Below, in pieces: positions 27,908-38,804 of a stretch of DNA of 64,000 nt. The stretch lies in contig OZ004592.1 of NCBI GenBank assembly GCA_963924555.1, forward strand, positions 5,580,001 through 5,644,000, in the 5' to 3' direction. Position 1 is the first letter of the stretch. Each line of letters opens with the position of its first letter. The notes below the pieces were generated by a model. The model did no database searches. It was not told where the DNA came from and saw only the letters and a program-made list of their open reading frames with translations. This DNA is from Crambe crambe (taxonomy: Eukaryota; Porifera; Demospongiae; Poecilosclerida; Crambeidae). The translations under genes were made by a program, and so were the position numbers.

Positions 27908-28246
27908 CCCTTTTTTGCACCCTATTGTGCCAATTAAATTCTAACCTCCCCTTCTTCCTGCCTACCGTACAACTAGTGATTTTTTCTTACTGTGTGGACT
28001 TTCTTTAGGAGGATAGATAGCTGTCCTTTGCTTAGTCACTTCATCTACTATTGGAATATCATATTCCACTTCACTCAGCTCACTATCCCGACGAACCATC
28101 TTCTGCTCATGCTGCTCACTGACTGGCAAACTCTTTGGAAGCTTCTGGGTAGCTACAGCATGTCTCGGAGCCTGAGCCTGAAGCTTGTAAGGGGGCAGCT
28201 TCGGAGGGTGGGGTTGTTTCATTCGTTGCTGGTGATGAGGGTCCAT
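27288..28246 (-). CDS. CAV-like: Caveolin family protein
   Basis: Three exons on the - strand (28246-27991, 27844-27720, 27593-27288) join in phase to 228 aa. The last exon holds the caveolin core: 'YSLLLECVYRYTLRGTYNII' then the intramembrane hairpin 'LAVCWGIFVASVAFLQAWII', then 'SPMVKIVVVIIDGLC', and a short tail with cysteines (MCKSGK). In the family this hairpin inserts into the inner leaflet and oligomerises to form caveolae. The N-terminal part is long, Pro/Gln/His-rich and then acidic (SELSEVEYDIPIVDEV). The canonical FEDVIAEP signature is not present; its place is taken by 'LDYEKIFHQYEEAKPVWK'. The start is chosen at MDPHHQQ; an upstream in-frame ATG at 28282 would add 12 hydrophobic residues. 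Confidence 0.85.
27879..27906. repeat. (GAA)n microsatellite in caveolin intron 1
   Basis: About nine GAA units between exons 1 and 2 of the caveolin gene. Confidence 0.85.
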
Positions 28247-28284
28247 AATTGACAACAGGTGTAAGAAGCAGCTAGCTAGCAAAA

Positions 28285-28582
28285 GTAAACATAAGAGCTA
28301 TGTGGGTGCAGTATTAGCTATAGTAAGCATAAGAGCTATGTGGGTGCAGTATTAGCTATAGTAAGCATAAGAACTATGTGGGTGCAGTATTAGCTATAGT
28401 AAGCATAAGAACTATGTGGGTACAGTATTAGCTATAGTAAATATAAGAGCTATGTGGGTGCAGTATTAGCTATAGTAAGCATAAGAACTATGTGGGTGCA
28501 GTATTAGCTATAGTAAGCATAAGAGCTATGTGGGTGCAGTATTAGCTATAGTAAGCATAAGAGCTATGTGGGTGCAGTATTA
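28285..28582. repeat. 38-bp minisatellite, about 7.5 units
   Basis: The unit 'aagagctatgtgggtgcagt' plus 'attagctatagtaagcat' recurs every 38 bp (starts at 28293, 28331, 28369 and on). Variants differ by one base (gagct/gaact). It starts about 40 bp upstream of the caveolin start codon. Confidence 0.95.
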
Positions 28583-29014
28583 TAGTAATCAAGGGGTTAT
28601 TATAAGTTACTCTTGTTTACTATTGCTATGAATCACTGTTATTGTGATAGCTGACAGTGTCAAATCAACTGCTTACAATAACAATTATGATTGTAATAAA
28701 ATTTCACGTCATTATACCAATAGCTATAGCAGCTGCTTAAGATTCTACTGATATAACAATAATACTGTGGAGGCTTCCCTTGCACCCCCCACCGATGACC
28801 TAGATGAAACCCTGCCACATGAAAAAGAATAACGCTAGTCTGAGTACATACCTAGCTATAGCTAGCTACATGAACTGTTGTTGTTTTTCAAGACAGCTTG
28901 AGTTACTTAACCTGAAAGAGATATGATTGCACTATCAAAAAATGATCTGTCAACTTGACCAATCATGTACGGTTAGTAAGATATTGCACTGCCAGAGCCC
29001 AGGTTAAGAGTTTT

Positions 29015-29200
29015 TGTCTTCCATGTGGCGTCCACTTACTCTGCACTGCTCTGGGAATTCACTATACTCTGAGAGCCCACATACAGTGATGGTGGTACAA
29101 TAGGTCAGGGAGTGATGCCATGACAGACACACCTCCCATGCAGAGGATGGTTTACTGGGCAGGAAAATCTTGTATACATCTGGTACATCCCCAAGGTGAC
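29015..29200 (-). pseudogene. Relic of SEC23IP-like exon 11, inverted
   Basis: The - strand reads like exon 11 of the phospholipase gene: 'atgtatacaagattttcctg', then 'ggaggtgtgtctgtcatgg', 'gacctattgtaccaccatca' and 'gaattcccagagcagtgcag', followed by the GTAAGTGG donor and about 30 bp of intron-like sequence. The stretch coding for LGSVILF is deleted and the frame is broken. Presence of the donor and intron shows a DNA-level copy, not a processed transcript. Confidence 0.75.
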
Positions 29201-30048
29201 GTGGTCTGTGTATTCTATAATTATTTTACTGATACTGTATAATTATCATTCTGAAATTGAAAGAATGAAAGGAGAAGAAGGGAAAAAAATGTTTATCTAT
29301 AATCTAGCTACTAGACAAGATACACAAACTATGTGTTCACAAGAAGGGGATTTCCAAAACTATTCTATTGATATCAAAATGGGGAAGCTATAAAATTAAT
29401 GTTGTTGATTTCACTCAATCACATCTTCACAGTATAAGATTGTAGCATGTTTGGATTGAGATTGGCAGTAAGATAGGAATATCCACACTTGTTTAATGAT
29501 TATGACACTCGTCCATGTCCATATCACCACATTTTATAGCTAAAGAGTGGTCTTGTATAAAATCAGTGGTCCCATTGTATGTCGGATACCCGACACACAC
29601 CACGTGAAAAGTGTGACCATGAAGGTCAATGGGATGAGCATATTAATAGCTGTGAGCACAATTTGAATGGTTTTGTCATGAGGGATGCTTACAACAAAGC
29701 ACTTAGTGGCCTATAGCACTTTCAATCAAGTAAAAGGTTCAAAGGTTCAAAGGTTCATTGCGCATTACCAAACCTAAACAAACAAATGAATAAATGAGTG
29801 AGTGACTGTCCCAGAGGTGAAACAGTACAAAGTTGCTGGTGTGGTCAAGGTACGGTCTTGGTCTTATCTCAAGGTATCGGAGCATGTGCATTATGCACAC
29901 ACATAGCTGTCAATAACTTGCATGGAAACAGCAGATGACCTAAATAATATCATGTGGAGTAGATATAAACACTAATTTGGAAAACAACAGGTATAGCTTT
30001 ATATAGCATGCATACATATGCAATGATAACAGATTCCATGTACAGCTG
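29201..30048. other. Intergenic, no gene seen
   Basis: AT-rich sequence with only short chance reading frames and a small local direct repeat ('aaaggttc' three times near 29734). I see nothing supportable. Confidence 0.5.
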
Positions 30049-31671
30049 TTAAGACTCCACAGTACTGTTGAGTGCTGTGTAGCGATCATAGTAATTGATG
30101 GCAAATACATGTTCACTAGGTAGCAAGTCATCTCTCCGCCTCCTCTTGTACCTCCAACTCAGTATAGATATTATCACAAATATTAGCAGGAGTGCAATGC
30201 TTCCTGCAAGTAGATACCACACCCCACAGCCATACTTGCCACTAGACCACTTGTGGGCACTTCTCTCCACAGGAAGGAGCACAAGATAGACAATCCCATA
30301 TGAAAGTCCTACAAATCCATACATCAATCCAAGTATCAACCCTTTCATAGAGTAAGGTGATTGAGCACAGATGAATTGTAGCACTGAGGAGAGCATTAAA
30401 TAAACACTGATGCCATAAATAGTGTTTGGAATCATCAACCACTTGTAGTCCAAAGGAAGTGAGTTTGATGGACTATAATTTATCTCACTGCTAACCAGTA
30501 GACACGTGATGTTGGTTGCATTCACACTGAGTTTAATGTGACCAATAACCTCGATACAAAGATCCCCAATTACTGTTAGTGAACCTAGAAAAAAGCCAAT
30601 GTTAAACTTGGTCAAGATCGACAGTCTTCCAACTAAGCGATGCAGTACAAGCTTATATACTGGAATCAATACAGTCATAACAAGATAACCAGCACTATTC
30701 ACAGTCACTTTCAAGAAGCAGTTGCAAATAAACTCAGAAGAACAATGAGTTTTACTCTCCTTTTGGAAACTGACATCCCTGAGGTGCGATATCATACGAA
30801 GTGCTACTGTACCAAGATTTGAAAACACACCAGCAAAAATAGTGCTGATAAAGAGTATCAAAATTATGCGACCAAAAGTCTTCACATCCTCGACTTCTTC
30901 CACAGTGAATGGACCTCCAAACTTCTTCATGGCAAGATCAATTCTGGAGTAACGCTTATCATCCCAATAAGTGAAAGCACTCCTTAGACGAGGATGTTTA
31001 TTCTTCAGTGCAAAGCGTAAAACTTTGTATATCAGCTTGAAAGGATTTTCTGAGGTTGGTTCTTTGATTAGCCAGTGGTTCAAGAGAAAGTCAAGACACA
31101 GTGCTAGGGTCAGAAAGACTGGGAGCAGTAGCTTAGCCAATGCATCATATTGCAAACAAATACAGTTCTGAGAATAAAGTGTGACAATAGTACTAACACA
31201 GCAGACCCAAACATACCAGTCAGAAAATGCTACTAGATCATCGGATGAGGCATCAGGCAATTGATCAATTCCAAACTGGAGAATGTTGGCTTGTAATCCT
31301 CCCAAGCTCAAGGACATTAGAATAAACAGAATAATATTGAAAATATCTCTGATTTGATGAATATTATGTGGCATGGTGGAAATGAGAGAGAATGCCATTG
31401 TACTCAGCCACATCATCCACAAGCTTCGTCGTATCATCTTGTACCTTCCCCAGTAGACATCAGCAATCCATCCAAATACTGGATACAAGATTAAAATCAT
31501 GCCAAAAATGTTACTACTATTGATGCTGAGTACGTATTTGATCTGGTTGCTCACACCATCGTACAGAAGAAAAGTTAGCATATTGAGAATCAAAAAACTC
31601 CACAAGAACACCACGATTACCCCCTTATAGTTAAAGATCTTGTCTGAGAAAGCAGAGGACATAGCCAGCAA
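30049..31671 (-). CDS. POT/SLC15-like transporter 2
   Basis: Intronless, 540 aa, closest by eye to transporter 1. Long identical blocks include 'QFGIDQLPDASSDDL', 'KKFGGPFTVEEVEDVKTFGR' and 'SPSNSLPLDYKWLMIPNTIY'. The N-terminus (MLAMSSAFSDKIFNYKG) is longer. TM1 again lacks ExxER. An added cysteine pair is seen in the extracellular loop (CSSEFICNC). The tail is 'SEHVFAINYYDRY'. The caveolin gene lies between this gene and transporter 1, so the pair is an outlying part of the main array, or the array was interrupted. Confidence 0.85.
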   Translation of the reverse strand: MLAMSSAFSDKIFNYKGVIVVFLWSFLILNMLTFLLYDGVSNQIKYVLSINSSNIFGMILILYPVFGWIADVYWGRYKMIRRSLWMMWLSTMAFSLISTMPHNIHQIRDIFNIILFILMSLSLGGLQANILQFGIDQLPDASSDDLVAFSDWYVWVCCVSTIVTLYSQNCICLQYDALAKLLLPVFLTLALCLDFLLNHWLIKEPTSENPFKLIYKVLRFALKNKHPRLRSAFTYWDDKRYSRIDLAMKKFGGPFTVEEVEDVKTFGRIILILFISTIFAGVFSNLGTVALRMISHLRDVSFQKESKTHCSSEFICNCFLKVTVNSAGYLVMTVLIPVYKLVLHRLVGRLSILTKFNIGFFLGSLTVIGDLCIEVIGHIKLSVNATNITCLLVSSEINYSPSNSLPLDYKWLMIPNTIYGISVYLMLSSVLQFICAQSPYSMKGLILGLMYGFVGLSYGIVYLVLLPVERSAHKWSSGKYGCGVWYLLAGSIALLLIFVIISILSWRYKRRRRDDLLPSEHVFAINYYDRYTALNSTVES

Positions 31672-31949
31672 GCTATAGCTGAACTTAACTGAAAGTAGCT
31701 AGCTATAGCTATCACTGCAACTTATTCAAAAAAGTGAAACCAGGAAGTCTGAATCACAACAAGCTATATAAGGAAAACTGCATGACACACATGCATGGGG
31801 TATATACTCATGGCCATTATTATTGCACAAGGCATTTGCTCTACTGCATACATGTACATGGCTATAGCTATATCATCATTGTACAAGGCAAGGCATTGCT
31901 CTGTATACTGCATACACATTGCTATAAACTGCATGCGTATGGCTAGAGT

Positions 31950-32372
31950 AAACAAAGATCGGACACCATGTAGATTGGTACACTATAATTTCAGAGACAA
32001 CAGCATATGGAGAACCAAGTTAAACTACCAAAATGGAGTACAAACCTTCCTTGTTCTGTCATCAAAAATTGTTATTGTACCTGCTGTTATTTCAAAGCAA
32101 TAGCTAGAAATGTAGCTTCACTCAAACCCATCTATATCTGGACGAAAAGTTCTATTTATGGACACCCATAAAAAGACTTCTGAAATCAAAGCAGTAAGTT
32201 ACTAAGCAATTTTCCCGAAGTGGTACACTGCTCTGGAACACCCTTGAAGATATAACAGCGTGGTGACAGAACAAGGAAGGTTTGTACTCCATTTTGGTAG
32301 TTTAAACTTGGTTCTCCATACTGTTGTTCCTGAGATATCAATAATACATGGTGTCCGATCTTTTTGATCATT
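31950..32372. mobile_element. Foldback element with about 115-bp inverted arms
   Basis: The left arm (31950-32066) and right arm (32258-32372) are reverse complements over blocks such as 'gatcggacaccatgta', 'tatggagaaccaagtt' and 'ctaccaaaatggagtacaaa', separated by about 190 bp. There is no coding capacity. It lies upstream of transporter 2. Confidence 0.8.
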
Positions 32373-32989
32373 TACTCTATAATAAATGTATTGCACAAGG
32401 AAATTGCTCTATGTATACACATGGCTATATCATCATTATTGCACAAGGCATTTGCTCTATACTGCATACACATGGCTAGGTATTCTAGTCTGCATACATA
32501 ATATATTATTGCATATGGTATACTTTACATGACTAGTATATACTAGCTATTATTCTTTTATGAGAAGGGTAGCAGTTAGACTTGTACGAAATAGGCTGTG
32601 GATTCCCCAATCTAGGGGACGATTGCTAATGACAGTCATGGTTACTTGTCAATTCAGCTTATCAAATTTCTTAGTCCAGGCACAATGCTATAGGGTCATA
32701 GAAGTGGGGGGAAGTAATTTAGGCATAATACTACAGATTATTAGTTACATCGATATCATGCAGAAGCATGTCAGCTGCAACAATCAAAATATGAAGCTGA
32801 AGGCATAAACAAGAATAACAAGTGGCATACTCAATATAAACTTGCTCAGATATCCTGTACTGTAGAGATAACGTTTGAGTACAGTAAATAAAGGACAGGT
32901 AGTTTGTCCCTTGTAGAGGTTGTCCTCTGATTCCGGGATTAATATCAAATATTTGAGAAAGGTAGAAAGATTACTTCTATACCATGTCC

Positions 32990-33150
32990 TCTTCTCAGAG
33001 GGCCCTTTATCAGAGGTTCCTCTCATCAAAAGGCCCTTTATCAGAGGTTCCTCTTATCAGAGGTTTCTCTTATCAGAGGTTCCTCTTATCAGAGGGCCCT
33101 TTATCAGAGGTTCCCTTTATCAGAGGCCCTTTATCAGAGGGCCCTTTATC
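32990..33150. repeat. Short-period repeat of TTATCAGAGG units
   Basis: Units of about 15-19 bp ('ccctttatcagagg', 'ttcctcttatcagagg') repeat about nine times with two alternating spacers. Most likely a young minisatellite. The reading frames through it are artefacts. Confidence 0.85.
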
Positions 33151-33398
33151 CACTATAATTACAATGGCATATATATATTATTATTATACACAAAATAATG
33201 ATAAAACAGTGGCTATAACACTCTTAAACTGCAGCTGGGTAGTAAAATTAAATTAAAAAAAATGAATCAGCTAACTAGCTAGTTGATTTGCCATAAAAAA
33301 ATAATGAGTCCTATATAATGACAAGGTGTGGACTAAGTGATTCAGTATAGCTATGAACACTAATAAAAATGAAACTTGTTTAACCTACTTTACAGCTT

Positions 33399-33651
33399 TT
33401 AGTCCTCAATATGTCGGGCTCCCAGTAGTGGAGATTGATTGATAGCCACACCCCCAGGCCCTATAGATCCCCTATCTGATCCGGAATCCGTATCCATATA
33501 GGGACCTGCTTCTAGAGCTGCTCCATCAGTCTGGTCCCGCTGTATGAAACCTTTAAGTTTGAGCAGGGCAAGCTTCATTTCGTCTTTCTTTGCTCCTGGA
33601 CGCTTCACATGGAGGTTGAACTTTTTCTTCTTCTTTCCCGAGAGTCGTAAC
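33399..33651 (-). CDS. Orphan terminal exon, basic then Gly/Ser-rich
   Basis: An open frame on the - strand starts after a good acceptor (TTTTCAG) and runs 'LRLSGKKKKKFNLHVKRPG' to 'SPLLGARHIED' with a stop at 33399. It lies 3' of the Sec15 stop at 33921 and no upstream exon of its own is visible in the 270 bp between. It may be an alternative last exon of Sec15 or the end of another transcript. I do not recognise it. Confidence 0.35.
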
Positions 33652-33920
33652 CTGAAAAGAAGCATGTATGTATGAAAAAAATATAGGCATGGGAATGTAA
33701 GGACAGTAGAATCCATGGCGCACAAGAATGTATCATGTGATATACATTGGCACACAATCGTGATTGTGATATTATTATTATCATTATCATTATTATCATC
33801 ATCATCATCACATGCATGAAGATTGAATATGTTTAGCATTACATGAAGATTGGTTATCAGTTTTGTGTACAATAGTAACTAATATGTATTTCTGTCCATG
33901 TTTCAAAGTAAATATTTCTC

Positions 33921-36900
33921 TCAAGACTTCTTAATGAGAGCTTCTGTACATCGCAAAAGCATCTCAAAGTACTTCTGCTCTTCCTTCTGGTTGGATGACT
34001 TGTGTTGAAACCGTTTTTTCTTTTTATTTGATGCTTCTTTCAACCTACAACATGCATGCAGTGAGTAATGAGCATGCGCCGACTGAGCCAATTAGGAGTT
34101 AAATACCACAATTATTATGCCACAGACTCTTAGTTCCATCGAGTATATTACAATGCTGTAGCTACAGCCACATTTTTTTTCCAATTTGGCAAGATAAACT
34201 TACTTAAATAAGAGGGCGTGGACCATTTGAGGAGGTATTGAACGGTATTTCATGGAAGGATTGGAGTACTCATCCACATACATCTTCCATTCTCCTGCTA
34301 TGAATAAATCTATCACCTGCATGATTACAATTATACACATTATCCAGCTCAGTTAGTCTGGGTATAATTAGCCTAGCATCTGGGCTCCTATGGAAGGAGA
34401 CTGGATACAAGGCTATGCATACCTCTCGTAGTTTCCTGAACACCAACACAGCTCCAGGAGTACTTTTAAGACTATGATTGGATCCAGTACTTGACTTTAA
34501 GAATTCTATCAATCAGGAAAAAACCATGTAGCTATACAATTATGATAGCAACTGTATAGTACTCACTTTCACAAGAGTTTAAATCAACATTGAAACTTTT
34601 GAAGCCCAATGAACTGATTCTCTCAATTCCCTCATGCATCAACATTGCCTCCATTTTCAATGACAGCCTGCTCAGTCCTTCAAAGCAAATGGAACCAGAA
34701 ACAGGTCCCTGCACAGAGGCAGACATTAACAGTTTGCTTTGCTAAATTCTTTTTCCGTGAAATCCTTCATTTTCATGTACTTAAAAAAACATTAAATTTT
34801 TCCCCATGAAAACTTGCCCCCTTATACAATATATACAGTTCTCAGTGTCTCACAGGTAGTTCCTGAAGAGTGGCAAACATAGACTCCAGGTAAGCAAGGA
34901 CATCACGAATGAAAGGACTGGTAGCAGTGATGGGTTCTTTAGGCATCCAATCATATTCCACTGGATACAGCAATCTAAATTGTTAATATTATACATAGGC
35001 GAGAATCTCACCTTCATCCATTATTTCTGTCATTTTCTGGTCCAGTTTCTGGATCATTTGGTGCTCTGAGTATTGTCTGGCATCCTGCATGGTGATAGAA
35101 ATGTCCTCTCACTATGCTACCAGGTCTTCCATATATGGGAGGGGAGGGGGTGTGTAAAGTTGTAACTAAGAACACTATTGGAAAGCTCTTTTCTTTTTGA
35201 GACCTAAATCAAAATGAAGATACAGATGTTTTTTGTTTTAAATTTTTTATGGGTGATCCTCCCTTAAACTGAAAGCTATATAGGAGGGGGTTTGACTCCC
35301 ATAATATGGAACCATGAATAATGCTAAAAGCTAGAAGGGGGCCTGACCTTGTATTATTATGTCCATTACCTTAAAAATGGATGAGCCAAATAACCGAGCT
35401 GCAGCAACTCTCTCATTATCCATTCTTTAATCAAATTTGAGACCATTATTTTCAATCTTAAAAAAAAATTAATTTTTACTTCGTTGTTTTGGAAATGAAC
35501 TTCTCCAAGTCTCCCATAGCCTTTTCCAGATGGTCAATATTGATCCATATCTGCACCAGCTGTGTGATTGGTGATTAGGTGCCAAAGGGTAAGGTAAGTT
35601 TAAAAAAAATCATGATGTACCTACCTGTGGAACAGTAAGGCTCTCTTTGTGTATTTGTTTGGAGAGGCAAGCTGGAGGGAAGGAGGAAGAGAAGGGTGAA
35701 AACAAGTTATTTGAACCTTATTTCATTACTTGACATGGTCCGAGTAAGTAACTGGTTCACAGACTTTCGAACACATTCATCTATTTCAGTTTGACTGTTA
35801 CATGTGTAGAATGTGTGTGTGCATACAACAGTGAAGCAAACATTTTTCATAGTTAAAATCAAGCTGGTATAGAGGTACCTCATATTCAGCTTCAAAGAAT
35901 AACTATTGCATTTGATGACAAACTGCTTTAGCTGCTCGTATATCTGATGGACCATGGAGGAGAAAGGAAACCTCTTGGGGAACTTGGCAGTAGCCAAGGC
36001 CTTGTCATGGTAGGGAAAGGTCTCGATGACACCTTGGTAACGGTCATCAGTCAGTACTTCCAGAGGAGAATAATCATCACTTTCAAGAATGTTCCTGTAT
36101 ATATAGAAAAATATTGAAGTCTCATTTTAATTGAAACACTGTGAATGTATATATTACTTGTAAAATCCTTAAAGTCATGGTAAACAAACTAATACTGCAT
36201 GGGTGCATTATTCAAATTGCATGAAGAATAGGACTTACATGAAAGCTGTCCCCCATGCTTTCATCAATAACTCATCATACTGCTCTCTGTAGTACACAAA
36301 TAAATAAGCAATTATAATCATGATGTCTGTCTGAGCACTACAAGTTAGGAAATCTATTGTACATAAAATGGTACTGCTACATAATTACACATGCAAATTA
36401 GCTACCTTATTTCCAGAAGAACTTCATAAAGTTTATCCACTTCAAATCCATAACCCTATATACACATAACATCACCGTCATCATGATACTTCCATACATG
36501 GTAATGGTTGTCTACTCACTCTCAATGTATTACAAAACCAGACCACCAACTGTTTCACTTTCAAAAGCAAATAGTAGTCAGAACAAGCACTCTGTGTATA
36601 GTAAAGATAACATAAGCACAAGTACCATAGTTATTTATGTGGTCTATACTTTATGAGCCTGAAAACAGCAAGGTGTGCTTTAATTTGAATGGCTAATTGT
36701 GGTATGGGCATTATTTTTGCATACACATGAATCATCACATTATAGCCCCCATAAGATATACTACAGAGACTTACACAATTGTTTCTTAAGACAGCCAAGG
36801 CTTCATCCTGAGCCATACTCCAAAAATCATGCACAATCTTGCGTGTGACAAGTCCTTCATCACCAACCCCTGTCTTGGTTAAGCTCTGTGTTGTGTGCAA

Positions 36901-38149
36901 AATGGTGTCTTCCACAACAAAAAACCTGCACAGTGGATAATAGCCATAGTTCATACTGCACCTTAATAGCATATTACTAAAATATACTTTGTTACCACTA
37001 ACCCAACAATGCCATAAAAGAATTTTTTGTAGTCACTGATTTCTCCTCTCTGAAATACACAGCAAATATGAGAGCTACGAACATTGGTAATCCATGCATT
37101 ATAAATGTATAGCTATGCATTATTCACCCAGTTTCCATGAGGCTTGATTGCCAGGCGAACCTGCATTCTTCGCTGATTTCGGTAGTCTTCCATAAACGAC
37201 TCTCTTTTCCCCTGCATAACGAGCCAACACAATGATCATATTTCTTTGGGAAATGTTTATGCGTGAGGCATGAATCATAATTCCCTCATTTAGCTAAATC
37301 ATCAAATGATGTTTATATTACAGGTACATGGTATGTCTTTGTGCTGTATGACTTGCACAAGCTGTGCAGTGCATTGCATTGTATACCAGGACTGAATGGA
37401 TGTGTAAGCAACGGTAAACAGGAGAGAAGTCCACCAAATCCTGGGCACACATCTCAGGGTCCAACTTCTGCTTTGGATCCAGCAGTTTCAGGACATCCAA
37501 ATCCAGTTCCAAGGAGCTGTGTTTCTGTGCCTATAACGTACATGAAATTACCACTCCATGATACTATAAGTAACTGGTTAACTGGTAGCAGCAACTGCCA
37601 TGCATGGAGCAGAATATAACTAACATACTTGATGCATTGCTACTTCTCCAATCATGACAGAACTCTCTCTTACTTTGGCCAAAAAGTCCTGAAATTTGTA
37701 ACAATGAAGAATCATACTTTGAACTGCAATTAAACTTACAGTTAGCTCAGCATTGGACTGGTCTTCAATGGATTTCCGTATCTTGGGAATTTCTTTGCTG
37801 AGAAGGTTTGAGAAGATGTAGCCTTTGACGGGAGGCAGGAAGGTATGCTCAAGCTGTTCAAGGGTCTTCAAGGCTGAATAGTATTGCTTTGCATCCATCT
37901 GCTCTTTGAGCTTGCAATATTGTTGTAAAACTATTATATCAATATATATTATTTATATAATGCATATAGGTAAATATACTTCATGTAATGTGCAGTAACA
38001 GCAAACCCACCTGGAATGCAAAGGTTTAAAGTTTCAATTGTGGAAAGGATATTCTTCTGTACAGTCCTTGCCATCATGAGTTCTTCTGCACTCTTCATCA
38101 AATCACTTCCTGTTTCCTGGATGACACTGTCAGCTTCCCTGATTTTCCG
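33921..38149 (-). CDS. EXOC6-like: Exocyst complex subunit Sec15 / EXOC6, 5' end not found
   Basis: About 21 small exons read continuously. Well-bounded ones are 38149-38011, 37930-37740, 37688-37629, 37530-37387, 37211-37128, 37049-37003, 36925-36775 and 36591-36520, and the last exon ends at TGA 33921-33923. Landmarks match animal Sec15: 'CKLKEQMDAKQYYSALKTLE', 'AQDLVDFSPVYRCLHIHSVL', 'GIVGFFVVEDTILHTTQSL', 'VNQLLTRTMSS', 'LVQIWINIDHLE' and 'ARLFGSSIF'. Sec15 is the exocyst subunit that binds Rab GTPases through its C-terminal domain and tethers secretory vesicles. The first exon seen starts after an AG acceptor at roughly residue 80-90 of the family, so N-terminal exons should exist upstream. 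The 650 bp to transporter 3 show none. Confidence 0.9.
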
Positions 38150-38804
38150 CTGTAGAAAAAGAACTGCATAACTAGCTATTCTGAACAGCTTATGCATATA
38201 GGCATAAACCATGCATGAATGTAGCTGTTACTAATTTTCCTGATGCTGTTGTGAGATATCAGTGTGTGATAATGATAAACCAGTCATGTAGCAAATTAAG
38301 GTAACAACATGATTCCAAGTTAGTTGTAGTTAGTTTAATTCACCCACTACAACACCACCAGTGTGCTAACAGTTAATTGATTTCATAGACAGCAGCACAA
38401 GATCTAGGAGAATTGAAAGCTACATTTAGCTATTCTAAACCTTTTCATGGAGCATATACGATGACTGAAACACGAATGAACTCTCATGAAAGGTACTTAC
38501 ATATGGTTGTAAAAGAGAGGATGAAAAACTCCACAATAATATGGATCATCACTCTATATTATTAAGCACTTTTGACCAAAATAGGTATATACATGATACC
38601 ATACCCCACTAAAGCTAAGTATACCATTTGACCTATACATGATACCATACCATAACCCACTAAATTCACAAGTCAGAATTATTTAAAGGGGGAAAAACAA
38701 TAACACAGAAGTTGATATCAGCTACAGTTTATGATTAAAAGTAATGAATTAATCCACACAATAATAAAAATAGCTGCTAGTTGTACTTGCTATACATAGC
38801 AGAC
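38150..38804. other. Gap between Sec15 and transporter 3
   Basis: No convincing Sec15 N-terminal exon is seen here. A good donor (GTAAGTACC on the - strand near 38500) has no clear open frame before it. An imperfect direct repeat ('atacatgataccatacc') occurs at about 38590 and 38636. Confidence 0.45.

Noticed and set aside
28285-28582. CRISPR-like array (regular 38-bp spacing)
   Set aside because: Units are contiguous with no unique spacers and the genome is eukaryotic, so it is a minisatellite.
32920-33256. Overlapping ORFs with PLSEVPLIRG-type repeats
   Set aside because: They arise from the short-period TTATCAGAGG repeat in several frames. There is no start context or flanking gene structure.
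33605-33872. Minus-strand frames with Met/Ile or Asp/Asn runs
   Set aside because: They are translations of an ATC/ATT microsatellite in the intron before the orphan exon.
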